From Pseudoduganella armeniaca (lineage in GTDB: Bacteria; Pseudomonadota; Gammaproteobacteria; Burkholderiales; Burkholderiaceae_D), in contig NZ_CP028324.1 in NCBI RefSeq assembly GCF_003028855.1, positions 2,852,001-2,916,000 on the forward strand: a stretch of 64,000 nucleotides of DNA, given 5' to 3'. The notes under the pieces are model-generated. The model made no database searches. It was not told the DNA's origin and was given only the letters and a program-made list of their open reading frames with translations. Shown one piece after another: positions 7,848 through 18,313 of this stretch. Both the position numbers and the translations under genes were made by a program. Every line of letters begins with the position of its first letter. The stretch's first letter is position 1.

Positions 7848-8455
7848 ACCCACTCCTGTCGCACTAGCGATGTTAATCGATATCGTATCGGTCACCCATG
7901 GCCTACATTGGAGTCGCCAAGCATCGCAAAGCTCCGCTAACCGGGTGTCGACCTGACTGATTTCGCGCCTGATAACCCATCGAGAGACGGAGCCGCGTCG
8001 TCGTTCGCTGTCGGCCCGCACGGCTCTGCGCCGTAATACACTGATCGGGGCCCCAGCCCTTGAGAATCCTCTCTCACCCATGTCTGATGGCACAACGGCG
8101 CAGCGCTCTTGAGTGCGTTCGCAGGAAGCAAAACCGCAGGCAGTGGCTGACGAGGGGAGTATCAGTGTTGGATCGAAGGAATGCAGAGAAGTGTTTCAAC
8201 TTTCAGTCGCTGTTGACAAACCAATCGAAGTTTCGGATGATCAACTGTTGAGCGGCGATCCGGCCCGAAAGCCCGACCAGAGGTATCGTTGCCGCTTGGT
8301 CCGCTTCGGTCAGGTCGCCGTCCTGTGCTTTGGCTTGGCAGTACCGAAAAACGTTCCCGTGTCATCGATTCTTTCGGTTGACTAAACCTTTGCGAACAGC
8401 CGGGTTCGATTGCGGCTGCCAGCCGAGGTAACGCGTAAATAACCGGGGATAAGGT
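7848..8455. other. Gene-poor island stretch
   Basis: About 600 bp without a supported gene. A plus-strand frame 8113-8385 could encode 90 residues but has no ribosome site, family resemblance or consistent codon use. The last 60 bp supply the leader of the hydrolase gene that follows (GGGGATAAGG before its ATG). Confidence 0.3.
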
Positions 8456-9409
8456 ATGAAGGCAGGCGCATGGATCGACAGTATTTTAGCCAGCCATTCG
8501 TCGAAAGGACGAGGAAGCATTGCGGCCAGCTTGCCTACCAGGTCTGTCGAGACACCAGTCGGACTGGTTCGTGTTTATGACTCCAGGACCCACAAGCCGA
8601 CCGTAGTCCTGGTCCCCGATGGCCCCAACGTCATCGAACACTATAGCCGTTTAGTGGAGCTGCTTGCACCTCATTTGCGCGTGGTGTGTTTCGACATGCC
8701 TGGTTTCGGTCATTCCCTGCCGAGTAGAAGTTATGAACATTCACTCGATCAAGGGGCTGGCGCAGTCCTGGGCGTGCTTGATGCTTTACACATCGAGTCG
8801 ACCGCATTGGCGTTCAGTTGCGCGAACGGGTTCTATGCCCTGCGTGCTGCGCAAATCGCCCCTGAGCGGATTTCCTGCCTGGTCCTGTCGCAGACGCCGT
8901 CGCTCGGTGCCATGCAGCAGTGGGTCGACCGGATCATCCCCAAGCCGTTGACAATACCGGGGGTAGGCCAAGTCGCTGCATGGCTGTTCCGTAAAAAGGT
9001 AGCAAAAAGCTGGTACCGCACGGCGCTCCCAAAAACCACGCTGGCGCGACCCTTTCAACATATCGCACTGCAGGCACTCGCGGACGGGGCCTGCTTTTGC
9101 CTGGCTGGCGTTGTACAGGGCTTGTGCCGTGAATCGGAGGCGTTGTCCGATGTCAGGGCCCCGGTGACCGTGGTCTGGGGCACAATGGATCGTTCTCATA
9201 AGCTGACCGACCCTCATTCGCTGTGTAACAGCACCCCCCATGCTGAAGTCGTGCGATTTGAAGATTGTGGACATTTCCCCGACGTTGAACAGCCTGAGCG
9301 ATACGCCGCGCTACTTCTCGAAAGGGTCTTGCAGACATCAGGTTCGAATCCGTATGGGGCGGGTGCCGAGCTTGGCTTGCCGTCCTTGTTTCCACAGGCG
9401 TCTCCGTAG
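8456..9409 (+). CDS. Alpha/beta-fold hydrolase with altered nucleophile elbow
   Basis: This 317-residue protein has the fold markers of an alpha/beta hydrolase: strand-turn VVLVPDGPN, the FDMPGFGHS turn, an acid-bearing loop WGTMDRSH and a terminal histidine motif CGHFPDVEQPERY. The nucleophile elbow, normally GHSxGG, reads FSCANG when aligned, so cysteine takes the catalytic serine position and the first glycine is lost. A Cys-His-Asp triad, as in dienelactone hydrolase, or loss of activity are both possible. Codon use is less GC-biased than in genes after 9.5 kb, so I place it in the island. The start has a GGGGATAAGG leader. Substrate unknown. Confidence 0.75.
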   Translation: MKAGAWIDSILASHSSKGRGSIAASLPTRSVETPVGLVRVYDSRTHKPTVVLVPDGPNVIEHYSRLVELLAPHLRVVCFDMPGFGHSLPSRSYEHSLDQGAGAVLGVLDALHIESTALAFSCANGFYALRAAQIAPERISCLVLSQTPSLGAMQQWVDRIIPKPLTIPGVGQVAAWLFRKKVAKSWYRTALPKTTLARPFQHIALQALADGACFCLAGVVQGLCRESEALSDVRAPVTVVWGTMDRSHKLTDPHSLCNSTPHAEVVRFEDCGHFPDVEQPERYAALLLERVLQTSGSNPYGAGAELGLPSLFPQASP

Positions 9410-9410
9410 C

Positions 9411-9434
9411 GGCAATGCATTCGTAATGCATGCC
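9411..9434. other. tRNA-Thr(CGT) anticodon-arm-like hairpin at the island edge
   Basis: GGCAATGCA and TGCATGCC pair with one bulged A around a 7-nt loop TTCGTAA, which is exactly an anticodon loop with CGT. GCCGGCTCCA follows at about 9439, resembling an acceptor end plus CCA. D- and T-arms are missing, so this is not a functional tRNA. It may be a tRNA relic at an integration boundary or a chance hairpin after the hydrolase gene. Confidence 0.3.
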
Positions 9435-9529
9435 GTTTGCCGGCTCCAGTAAAGCCCATTATCCAAATCCGGCCCCATCAGTCGGGTGCGCGACCGAGAC
9501 GCGCGTCGCGTGAGCTGTCCTCAAGCGTG

Positions 9530-10165
9530 CTATATCCCGACGACTGGCGCCGCTCGAGGCGCTACCACTCCCAAGTGCCTGCCAATCAGCCCGGCAACCG
9601 CCGCCGCACGCGCGAAAGCCAGGTCGTGATCGGCCCCTTCGAAAACCCTCAGCTGCGCGTTCGGTAACAGCGCAGCCAGCCGTTCGCCAACCGCCACGGG
9701 ACTGATCGGGTCGGCATCGCCCCACAACAACAGTACCGGCATTCGCAGGTCCGCAAGCCGTTCGGTCAGATCGTCGCGATAACTCAGAAACCAGTCCGGC
9801 AACGTGGGGTATTCCTTACGCACGAACGGCCGCCAATCCTGTCCGCCGAGGCCGGCGACGTCGAGGCCGCCGGAGGTTTGCGCCAGGACCAGATGGGTCA
9901 CGTGCTCCGGCCGGGCCAGCGCGGCCAGGATCGCCACGATGCCACCCATCGAATGCGCGATCAGTGCCGCGGGACGGTCGAGTTGCGCGACGACCTTGGC
10001 AACCAGATCGTCGATGCCCGTCACGTGCGGGTCGGGTGGGGTGACGCCGAAGCCCGGCCAGCCAAAGTGGATTTTTTGCGCCGGATGCCGCAGCAGGTCG
10101 GCGGCCGGCGACCAGATTTCCGTTCGACCCAGGGCGCCAGGCAGGAAGAGTAACTTGGAGGGCAT
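9530..10165 (-). CDS. Alpha/beta-fold hydrolase
   Basis: This compact 211-residue hydrolase has a complete triad: nucleophile elbow AHSMGG (about residue 71), acid in LLWGDADPISP (about 150) and histidine in EGADHDLAF (about 179). The oxyanion loop LPGALGR sits near the N-terminus, and the lid is short. It has no signal peptide, so it should be cytoplasmic. It resembles small carboxylesterase/BioH-like enzymes, but the substrate cannot be inferred. It is transcribed divergently from zwf across a 171-bp gap and marks the return to high-GC core sequence. Confidence 0.85.
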   Translation of the reverse strand: MPSKLLFLPGALGRTEIWSPAADLLRHPAQKIHFGWPGFGVTPPDPHVTGIDDLVAKVVAQLDRPAALIAHSMGGIVAILAALARPEHVTHLVLAQTSGGLDVAGLGGQDWRPFVRKEYPTLPDWFLSYRDDLTERLADLRMPVLLLWGDADPISPVAVGERLAALLPNAQLRVFEGADHDLAFARAAAVAGLIGRHLGVVAPRAAPVVGI

Positions 10166-10336
10166 GATAAGGTTCTCGCTCGCAGGAACTCATCAATTGT
10201 GCCAGACCAATGGCTTCCCACCGGAATTGCCGAGCGGGCGCCCGCGCCGGCGGCAGAAACCCGATCCGTACGCCGGCCCGCACAAGAATGCCGAGTCCAT
10301 TGTATTCTTCTCCTTCCGTAACTTTCACATAAGACC

Positions 10337-11803
<1,467 letters not shown>

Positions 11804-11820
11804 GCCGCACCCGCCCTGGC

Positions 11821-11838
11821 GCCGGCTGACCAGCCGGC
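11821..11838. terminator. GC-rich hairpin after zwf
   Basis: GCCGGCT/AGCCGGC form a 7-bp stem around GACC, 17 bp after the zwf stop. Only TTA follows, so intrinsic termination would be weak. Confidence 0.35.
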
Positions 11839-11864
11839 TTAGTCCGGCCGGGTGATGGTCGAGG

Positions 11865-11888
11865 CGTTATATACTGGCGTATATTGCG
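11865..11888. promoter_or_regulatory. ModE-box-like inverted repeat upstream of modA
   Basis: CGTTATATAC and GTATATTGCG face each other across a short GC spacer, 28 bp before the modA start. The CGTTATAT/ATAT pattern resembles the molybdate-sensor ModE operator. If correct, molybdate-bound ModE would repress modA here. No modE gene lies in the window. Confidence 0.45.
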
Positions 11889-11915
11889 CTTTGGACCATC
11901 CACCACGAGGGAGAC

Positions 11916-12647
11916 ATGTACCGAAAGATCCTGGCCGCGGCGCTGCTGGCGCTGCCCCTGTGCGCCGGCGCCGCCGAACTCACGGTATCGGCGGCAGCCA
12001 GCTTGACCAATGCCTTCAAGGAAGTGGCGCAGGCGTTCGAAGCCGTCAACCCGGGCGACAAGGTACTGCTGAACTTTGCCGCGTCCGACCCGCTGGTGCA
12101 GCAGATCGCCAAGGGGGCGCCGGTGGACGTGTTCGCAGCGGCCGACCAGGACGCAATGGACAAGGCCGCCAATCTTCAATTGCTGGCCGCCGGCACGCGC
12201 CGGGATTTCGTCAGCAACAAGGTGGTGCTGGTCGTGCCGACCGGCAGCAGGATCGCCACCCTGGCCGAGCTGCGCGGCGCCACGCGTTTGACGACCGGCA
12301 ATCCCGCCAGCGTGCCGATCGGACGCTACACGCAGGAAGCGCTGGAGCAGGCCGGCCTGTGGCAGGCATTGGCGCCGAAATTCGTCTACGGCGCTTCCGT
12401 GCGGCAAAGCCTGGACTACGTCGCTCGTGGCGAAGCGGACGCCGGCTTTGTCTACGCCACCGACGTGGCGGCGCAAAAGGACAAGGTCAAGGCGGTGCTG
12501 ACGGTGCCGACCGCGACGCCGGTGCGCTACCCGATCGCTGTGACCGCCCATGCGCAGCAAGCGCAGCTGGCGCGCCGCTTCGTCGACTTCGCCGTGTCCG
12601 GTCCCGGCCAGGCCATCCTGGCCAGGCACGGCTTCGGCAAGCCCTGA
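11916..12647 (+). CDS. modA: Molybdate ABC transporter periplasmic substrate-binding protein
   Basis: This 243-residue protein has a cleavable signal peptide (ALLALPLCAGA before AELTVSAAAS). The mature N-terminus VSAAASLTNAF is the hallmark of ModA, and VLLNFAASDPLVQQI and PVDVFAAADQDAMD supply the Ser/Ala/Asp region that cradles the oxyanion. YVARGEADAGFVYATD near the C-terminus is also typical. It delivers molybdate or tungstate to a ModBC importer from the periplasm. No modB or modC follows; the next genes run the other way, so this is an orphan binding protein unless the permease lies elsewhere. A ModE-like box sits upstream. Confidence 0.93.
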   Translation: MYRKILAAALLALPLCAGAAELTVSAAASLTNAFKEVAQAFEAVNPGDKVLLNFAASDPLVQQIAKGAPVDVFAAADQDAMDKAANLQLLAAGTRRDFVSNKVVLVVPTGSRIATLAELRGATRLTTGNPASVPIGRYTQEALEQAGLWQALAPKFVYGASVRQSLDYVARGEADAGFVYATDVAAQKDKVKAVLTVPTATPVRYPIAVTAHAQQAQLARRFVDFAVSGPGQAILARHGFGKP

Positions 12648-12659
12648 TCCTGGCAAGGC

Positions 12660-12843
12660 TCAGGCCACGCCCATTCCTTTCACGTGGGTAAAGTCGTCGT
12701 CGTCCGCATCGGACTGCACGCCGACGAGCCGCTCGCGCGCCTGCCGAGAGGTTCAGGCCCAAATTGCCGAGCTCTTGCCGGAAGTACTGGTTGGCCGCGT
12801 CGCTGAGCGCGTGATTGCCGCGCGTTTTCGCAAACCGGGACAT
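12660..12843 (-). pseudogene. Small conserved-looking protein, frameshifted
   Basis: From the ATG at 12843 the frame reads MSRFAKTRGNHALSD, then NQYFRQELGNLGLNLS, after which a different frame gives RQARERLVGVQSDAD and an acidic tail ending VKGMGVA at a stop next to the modA end. Joining them needs two missing bases at a CGCG-like spot near 12740 (or one extra base). The result would be about 61 residues, soluble, with an Asp-rich C-terminus. I do not recognise the family. The neat re-joining and the same fault in the neighbouring MFS gene suggest sequence error over decay. Confidence 0.5.
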
Positions 12844-12911
12844 TCCACGTGGCCGCCGTGCTGCATGAGTGGCGCCCGGGCCCGCCCGGTTGCGGGCGTG
12901 GGCGCGCCTGC

Positions 12912-14284
12912 TCAGGCGATGCCGGGCAGCTTGGCCTGGTCCTGGTCGCCCGGCGTGGCGGCCCCCCGCACCGCATGCAGCCGCAACATCGCCAGCCCCG
13001 ACACCAGCACCGGCACGGCGGCGGCCACGAACAGCGCCGCGTTGCTCCACTGCAGCCCGATCAGTTGGCCGCCCACCACCGGCCCCAGCACGGAGCCGAT
13101 GCGACCGATTCCCAGGCTCCAGCCGATGCCGGTCGAGCGCAGCGCGGTCGGGTAGTAGGTGCCCGCCAGGGCGTTCAGGGCGGGCTGGCCGCCGACGATG
13201 CAAAAGCCCGCCACCAGCACCACGGCCACCAGCAGCGGCAGTGTCGCCGCGACTTGGCCGATCAGCGCCACGCTGACGGCGGCGCACAGGAAGCACGCCA
13301 GCAGCACGCGGGTAAAGCCGAAGCGGTTGATGAACCAGCCCAGCGCCAGCGTGCCGGCAATGCCGCCGACCTGCAAGGCGGTGCCTGCCAACACCGCCGT
13401 GCTGGTGCTGTAGCCGGCGTCCTTGAGCAGTGTCGGCAGCCAGTTCGACAGGAAGTACAGGTTGATCAGGTTCATGAAGCTGATCAGCCACAGCAGCAGT
13501 GTGACGTCGCTGCGGCCCTGGCGGAACAGTTCGGCCACCGGCATGCCGCCGGCAGCACGCTCCGCCAGCGTGAAGGTGGCGTCCTTGCCCGCCGCGAGCG
13601 TCGGTTCGATCCGGCGCAGCCAGCGCACGATGTGTTGCGCCGGGCGCTGGCGCAGCACCATGAACTGGACCGATTCCGGCAGCCAGGCCAGCATCGCGAT
13701 GGCCAGCGCCAGCGGCAGCAGGCCGCCGACCCAGAATACGGATTGCCAGCCGAACGCCGGGATCAGTGCCGCGCTGGCGAAGCCGCCTAGCGCGGCGCCG
13801 ACCGTGAAGCCGCACGAGACCAGCATCATGCGCGTGATGCGCGACCTGGCCGGGCTGTACTCGCCCACCAGCGCCATCGCGTTCGGCATGATGCTGCCCA
13901 GCCCGAGGCCGGTGACGAAGCGCAGCACCAGCAGCGCTTCGATGGAGCGCGCCTGCGTCGTGGCCAGCATGCAGGCGGCGAAGAACAGCGTCGAGCCGAT
14001 GATCACGGGACGCCGGCCCCAACGGTCCGCCACCGGCGTCAACAGCAAGGAGCCCAGCAGCATGCCCAGCAGGCCGGCCCGAACACGGGGCCGAGTGCCG
14101 CCTTGCCGACGTGCCATTCACCGATGATGGCGGGCGCGACATAGCCCATCGCCTGCGCGTCGAAGCCGTCGATGATCAGGCACAGGCCGCACAACAGCAG
14201 CAGCGTGACCTGGAACGGTGTCAGGCGGGAATGCTCGATCAGTCGGTCGACGTGGATCGGGGCCGGGGTGGCGGTGGGCGGCAT
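12912..14284 (-). pseudogene. MFS transporter, aromatic acid:H+ symporter (AAHS) type, frameshifted
   Basis: The N-terminal frame starts at 14284 with LIIDGFDAQAMGYVAPAI, the DGFD signature of the PcaK/BenK (AAHS) family in the first helix. It runs out of frame near the GGG at 14078-14080. The other frame then continues GLLGMLLGSLLL and DRWGRRPVI, the family's loop 2-3 motif, through to the C-terminus. Restoring one base yields about 457 residues and 12 membrane segments, the normal size. It would import an aromatic carboxylate with protons at the inner membrane. No catabolic gene is adjacent. A 19-bp perfect palindrome lies 92 bp upstream of the start and may be its operator. Confidence 0.8.
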
Positions 14285-14375
14285 CGGGTCTCCTTGCGCT
14301 GCGTTGGCGGCCGGTCGATCCGCCAGCCTGTGGCCCGACTATAGAAGATTTTACTGTACATGATTTACCTGAGCC

Positions 14376-14394
14376 GTGAATAATATGTATTCAC
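14376..14394. promoter_or_regulatory. Perfect 19-bp palindrome GTGAATA-N5-TATTCAC
   Basis: The arms match exactly around ATATG. It lies between the end of the chemotaxis receptor gene and the start of the MFS gene, both on the minus strand, 92 bp upstream of the MFS start. Position and symmetry suit a dimeric repressor or activator of the transporter; the regulator is not identified. Confidence 0.5.
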
Positions 14395-14408
14395 GACATC
14401 AAGCCGCG

Positions 14409-16001
14409 TCATGGCCGCGCCGCGACCAGGCCCCGTTGCCCGCTGGCGGCCAGCCGGAACACCCCAACGGCCTCCGCCAGCATGCCGGCTTGGTCGCGCA
14501 TCGACTGCGCGGCCGCCGCCGCTTCCTCGACCAGCGCGGCATTGCGCTGGGTGACGTCGTCCATCTGCACGATGGCCTGGTTGACCTGGGCGATGCCGGC
14601 GCTTTGTTCCTGGCTGGCGCTGCTGATTTCGTCGACGATGCGTGCGACCTGGCCGACCGCCTGCACGATCGTGTCCATCGCCGCGCCGGTGCGGTTGACC
14701 AGTGCCGCGCCGGCATCCACGGTCTGCACGGATTCCTCGATCAAGGCCTTGATCTCGCGGGCGGCGGCGCCGGCCCGTTGTGCAAGATTGCGCACTTCAC
14801 TTGCCACGACGGCGAAGCCGCGGCCCTGCTCGCCGGCGCGGGCCGCTTCCACCGCCGCGTTGAGCGCCAGGATATTGGTCTGGAAGGCGATGCCGTCGAT
14901 GACGCCGATGATATCGGTGATGCGGCGCGAGCTGTCCTTGATCGCGTTCATCGTGTCCACCACCTGGCTCACCACGGCGCCGCCTTGCGCCGCGTGCTCG
15001 CTGGCGCTTTGTGCCAGCTGCGCGGCCTGGCGCGCATGCTCGGCGTTCTGCGTGACGGCTGAGGTCAGCTGTTCCATCGACGAGGCCGTTTCTTCCAGGC
15101 TGGAGGCCTGCTGTTCGGTGCGGCTGGACAGGTCCAGGTTGCCGCTGGCGATCTGGCTCGAGGCGCTGGAAATGGTTTCCGAGCCCGTGCGTACGCGCGT
15201 GACGGCATGGGCCAGCTTGTCCGTCATGTGGCGCAGCGCGCGCAGCAGCTGGCCCGTTTCGTCCCGGCTGGCGCTGTGCACCGCCGCCGTCAGGTCGCCG
15301 TCGGCCACGGCCTGGGCCACGCCGACGGCCTGGCGCAGCGGCGTCGTGATGCTGCGCGTGACCCACCACAACACGGCAGCGGCCAGGCCGGCCGCCAGCA
15401 CGGTCAGCCCGATCATCAGGTTGCGCGAGCTGACGTAAGCGGCCGCCGCGGCGGCGCGGGCGTCGTCCACGGCGGCACGCTGGAACTTGACCAGCTCGGC
15501 CAGGGCGTTCAGGTAGGCGGTCTGTTCCTTGCGCACGTCGCTCAGCAGGAAGGCGACGTTCTCGGCGCGCCGGCTGTCGTCGGCCGAACGCTGCAGGAAG
15601 CTCTCCTGCACGGCCAGGTAGCGCTGGCGCGCCGCGGCGACGGCGGCAAAGCGCTCGCGGCTGCCGGGATCGGGATCGTCGGAGATCAGGGCTTCCAGCT
15701 GGCGTAGCAGCTTTTCGTTGTCCGCCTTGCGGTCGCGGATGCGCTGCAGTTCCTTGCCTACGGTGGCCGGGTCGGTCGACAGCATGGCGTTGCGCATCGC
15801 CCGGGCGACGTCGTTGACGCCGCCCGTGATGTCATAGGCCAGCACCAGTTTCGGGATCTTGTCGCTGGCCAGGTCGGCCGTATTGCCGTTCAGGTGCGCG
15901 AGGTTGGCGATGCCGATGGCGGAAATGCCGATCATGAACGCCAGTGCCAGCCCAAGCCCGGCGGCCAGCCGGACGCCGATTTTCCAGTTGCCGATTCCCA
16001 T
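14409..16001 (-). CDS. Methyl-accepting chemotaxis protein, 4HB type
   Basis: This 530-residue inner-membrane receptor has TM1 at about residues 10-32 (LAAGLGLALAFMIGI), a periplasmic helical domain of about 155 residues of the four-helix-bundle type, TM2 at about 190-212, a HAMP domain (RSITTPLRQAVGVAQ), and a cytoplasmic signalling hairpin with the conserved tip LNAAVEAARAGEQGRGF. It relays ligand binding to CheA/CheW. It has no C-terminal CheR-docking pentapeptide. The leader carries GGGAGG. It is divergent from the AI-2E family gene; no che genes are near, so it works with a chemotaxis array encoded elsewhere. Confidence 0.93.
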   Translation of the reverse strand: MGIGNWKIGVRLAAGLGLALAFMIGISAIGIANLAHLNGNTADLASDKIPKLVLAYDITGGVNDVARAMRNAMLSTDPATVGKELQRIRDRKADNEKLLRQLEALISDDPDPGSRERFAAVAAARQRYLAVQESFLQRSADDSRRAENVAFLLSDVRKEQTAYLNALAELVKFQRAAVDDARAAAAAAYVSSRNLMIGLTVLAAGLAAAVLWWVTRSITTPLRQAVGVAQAVADGDLTAAVHSASRDETGQLLRALRHMTDKLAHAVTRVRTGSETISSASSQIASGNLDLSSRTEQQASSLEETASSMEQLTSAVTQNAEHARQAAQLAQSASEHAAQGGAVVSQVVDTMNAIKDSSRRITDIIGVIDGIAFQTNILALNAAVEAARAGEQGRGFAVVASEVRNLAQRAGAAAREIKALIEESVQTVDAGAALVNRTGAAMDTIVQAVGQVARIVDEISSASQEQSAGIAQVNQAIVQMDDVTQRNAALVEEAAAAAQSMRDQAGMLAEAVGVFRLAASGQRGLVAARP

Positions 16002-16155
16002 GCCTGCCTCCCGATAGTTGGGGTGCTGCCATCATGCATTCGACTGTCGTGTGCCACGGACAGTATATGCCCGGAGCGGACCAGCCCGCTGGGCCGGCGC
16101 CTATCGTGCTCGGCCGATGCCGCGCCGGGGCCGTTTTTATGGTTAAATCCGGCTT

Positions 16156-17985
16156 TTGCCCGAGCCCTCCGTGAATGTCGCCGTCACCGCCACCTGCCTG
16201 TTAGCCTTGCTTCATTTCGGTCGCCCCGTGCTGCAGCCCATCGTGCTGGCGCTGATGCTGAGCCTGGCCGTGGCCCCGTTGATCCGGGCACTGGCCGGGG
16301 CCGGGCTGTCGCGCCTGAACGCGACCTTTGCCACGCTGGGACTGGTCTGCGCCGCGCTGGTCGCCGGCGGCATGCTGCTGGGCGCACAGTTGCTGACATT
16401 GTCGGACGACCTGCCGCAGTACCGCAGCGAGATCCTCGTCAAGCTGCGCGACGTGCAGAACCTGGCCGAGCGGCAGCCACTGGCGCGCTTTCCGGTCGAC
16501 CTGCTGGGCGACGAGCCCTTCGCACCGGCGGCGCCGGGGGCCGAACGGCCGCTGCAGGCAGACGGCACGCGTCCGATCCCCGTCGAGATCCGCGAGCACA
16601 CGTCGGCCAAGGACACGCTGACCAAGTTCGTGGCCGCGATCTCCGGGCCGCTGGGGGAGGCCGGCCTGGTATTCGTGCTGCTGGTGTTCATCCTGCTCGA
16701 CAGCGAGAACCTGCGCGAGCGCGTGCTGCGGCTGACGGGCCAGCGCACCGTCAGCCGCACCCTGAAGGGGCTGGAAGACGCGGCCCACGGGGTGTCGCGC
16801 TTCTTCTTTTCGCAGTTTGTCGTCAATCTGGTGTTCGGCGCCGTGCTGACCGTGCTGTTGTGGCTGCTGGGACTGCCGCACGCGGCGCTGCTGGGCGTTC
16901 TGTGCGCGCTGCTGCGCTTCGTGCCCTACATCGGCGCGCTGATCGCGGCCAGCGGCATCGCGCTGTTCGCTGCCGCCTCCGGGCCGGGCTGGGCGCTGGC
17001 CGTGTACGCCGTCGTCATCTTCGGCGTGCTGGAAGTGGTACTGGCCAACGTCATCGAGCCGCGCGTGTATGGCCACAGCTCCGGCATGTCGCCGCTGGCG
17101 GTGATCGTCTCGGCCTTGTTCTGGAGCGCGCTGTGGGGTCCGGTGGGGCTGCTGCTGGCGACCCCGCTGACCTTGTGCATCGTCGTCGCGGGGCGCTACA
17201 TCAAGGCGCTGGAGCCGGTCAGCATCCTGCTGGCCGAGGCGCCCAACGCCAGCGAGGCGCAGCGCTTCTACCACCGCCTGCTGGGCGGCGAGGCGGCCGC
17301 GATCGTGCAGGACGCACGCGCGTTCCTGCGCAAGTTTACGCTGGCGCGCTATTGCGACCAGGTGTTGCTGCCCGGCGTGGAGCTGGCCGTGGCCGACCTG
17401 CGCGACGACAGCGCCGAACCAGGCCAGCAGCAGCGCGTGCGTGGGACGATCGCGCTGGTGACCGAAACGCTGGGGCAGCGCGCGGCGCCGCTGCGCTCGC
17501 ACCGGCGCCGCGTGTCGATGCTCAACGAAAGCATCGGCGCCCACCTGCGCCATGCGCGCGAGGAGCGCCTGGGCCGCTGGCAGGGCTCGCTGGAGGTGCC
17601 GGAGCGCTCCATCGTGCTGTGCGCCAGCCTGCCGACGGTGCGCGAGGAGTTCCTGTGCGAGCTGCTGGTCGTCAGCCTGCGCGAAGCGGGCATCGACGCG
17701 CGCAGCCTGGTGCTGGGCGACCTGGACGACGACAACCGGCCCGATGCCGAGCACCTGGTGTCGAGCGTGCTGGTGGTGCATCCGGTCGACAGCGCGCCGG
17801 ACGCCTGGCTGGAGGCCGTCGGCCGCCTGCGCGCCAACCTGCCGGACGCGCCGCTGGTGGCCGTCGCGCCACGCGAACCGGCGGTGCCGCAGGCGCTCGG
17901 CCAGCAGGTCGACCTGGTGCTGAAATCGTTCGAGGAGGCACTGGCCTTCGTCACGCCGGCGAAGGCGGGGGCCGGGACGGCCTGA
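16156..17985 (+). CDS. AI-2E family transporter with C-terminal soluble extension
   Basis: About 609 residues from a TTG at 16156; a GTG at 16171 is an equally plausible start and neither has a clear ribosome site. The first 360 residues are a polytopic AI-2E/PerM-type permease with family motifs RFVPYIGALIAA and ANVIEPRVYGHSSGMSP, about 7-8 membrane segments and a large soluble loop. Family members export small molecules; autoinducer transport is not assured. The tail of about 240 residues is unusual. It ends in a Rossmann-like unit (RSIVLCASLPTVREEF, then LREAGIDARSLVLGD and VSSVLVVHPVD) resembling B12-binding or receiver-like folds. Regulation of transport by this tail is an inference. Confidence 0.85.
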   Translation: MPEPSVNVAVTATCLLALLHFGRPVLQPIVLALMLSLAVAPLIRALAGAGLSRLNATFATLGLVCAALVAGGMLLGAQLLTLSDDLPQYRSEILVKLRDVQNLAERQPLARFPVDLLGDEPFAPAAPGAERPLQADGTRPIPVEIREHTSAKDTLTKFVAAISGPLGEAGLVFVLLVFILLDSENLRERVLRLTGQRTVSRTLKGLEDAAHGVSRFFFSQFVVNLVFGAVLTVLLWLLGLPHAALLGVLCALLRFVPYIGALIAASGIALFAAASGPGWALAVYAVVIFGVLEVVLANVIEPRVYGHSSGMSPLAVIVSALFWSALWGPVGLLLATPLTLCIVVAGRYIKALEPVSILLAEAPNASEAQRFYHRLLGGEAAAIVQDARAFLRKFTLARYCDQVLLPGVELAVADLRDDSAEPGQQQRVRGTIALVTETLGQRAAPLRSHRRRVSMLNESIGAHLRHAREERLGRWQGSLEVPERSIVLCASLPTVREEFLCELLVVSLREAGIDARSLVLGDLDDDNRPDAEHLVSSVLVVHPVDSAPDAWLEAVGRLRANLPDAPLVAVAPREPAVPQALGQQVDLVLKSFEEALAFVTPAKAGAGTA

Positions 17986-18016
17986 GCGCTGGTGCAGGCT
18001 GCTGTGCGCGGCGCCT

Positions 18017-18313
18017 TCAGACCAGGTTCACGCCCAGCACGAATCGGATCTTGCCCACGTTGGCGCCTTCGCGTTCCACCTCGACCGAGCGCAGCACGGG
18101 CAGCACCAGCGACGTGCCGCTGCCGTAGACCTCGCCGTGCCGCAGCAGGTAGCGCAATTCCATTTCCGCTACCTGGAACGGCTCGACCGAGTAGGGCGTT
18201 CCCGCCGCGTTCCAGCCCTGGTCGACCAATTTTTTCATGACACGCCGGCACCCTTCGTCCACGGGGGCATCGGCAACTGCGATCTCGAGTGTGTGATTGC
18301 CTGCTTTTCTCAT
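18017..18313 (-). CDS. Conserved hypothetical protein, small soluble
   Basis: The ATG at 18313 has GGAGG at good spacing and gives 98 residues; a much longer open frame upstream has no coding character. The protein starts MRKAGNHTLEIAVAD, contains MKKLVDQGWNAAGTPY and ends KIRFVLGVNLV. It has no signal peptide or membrane segment. I do not recognise the family. It sits convergent to the AI-2E family gene with a 31-bp gap. Confidence 0.6.
   Translation of the reverse strand: MRKAGNHTLEIAVADAPVDEGCRRVMKKLVDQGWNAAGTPYSVEPFQVAEMELRYLLRHGEVYGSGTSLVLPVLRSVEVEREGANVGKIRFVLGVNLV

Noticed and set aside
8113..8385. 90-residue plus-strand gene in the island
   Set aside because: No ribosome site, irregular composition and no recognisable domain.
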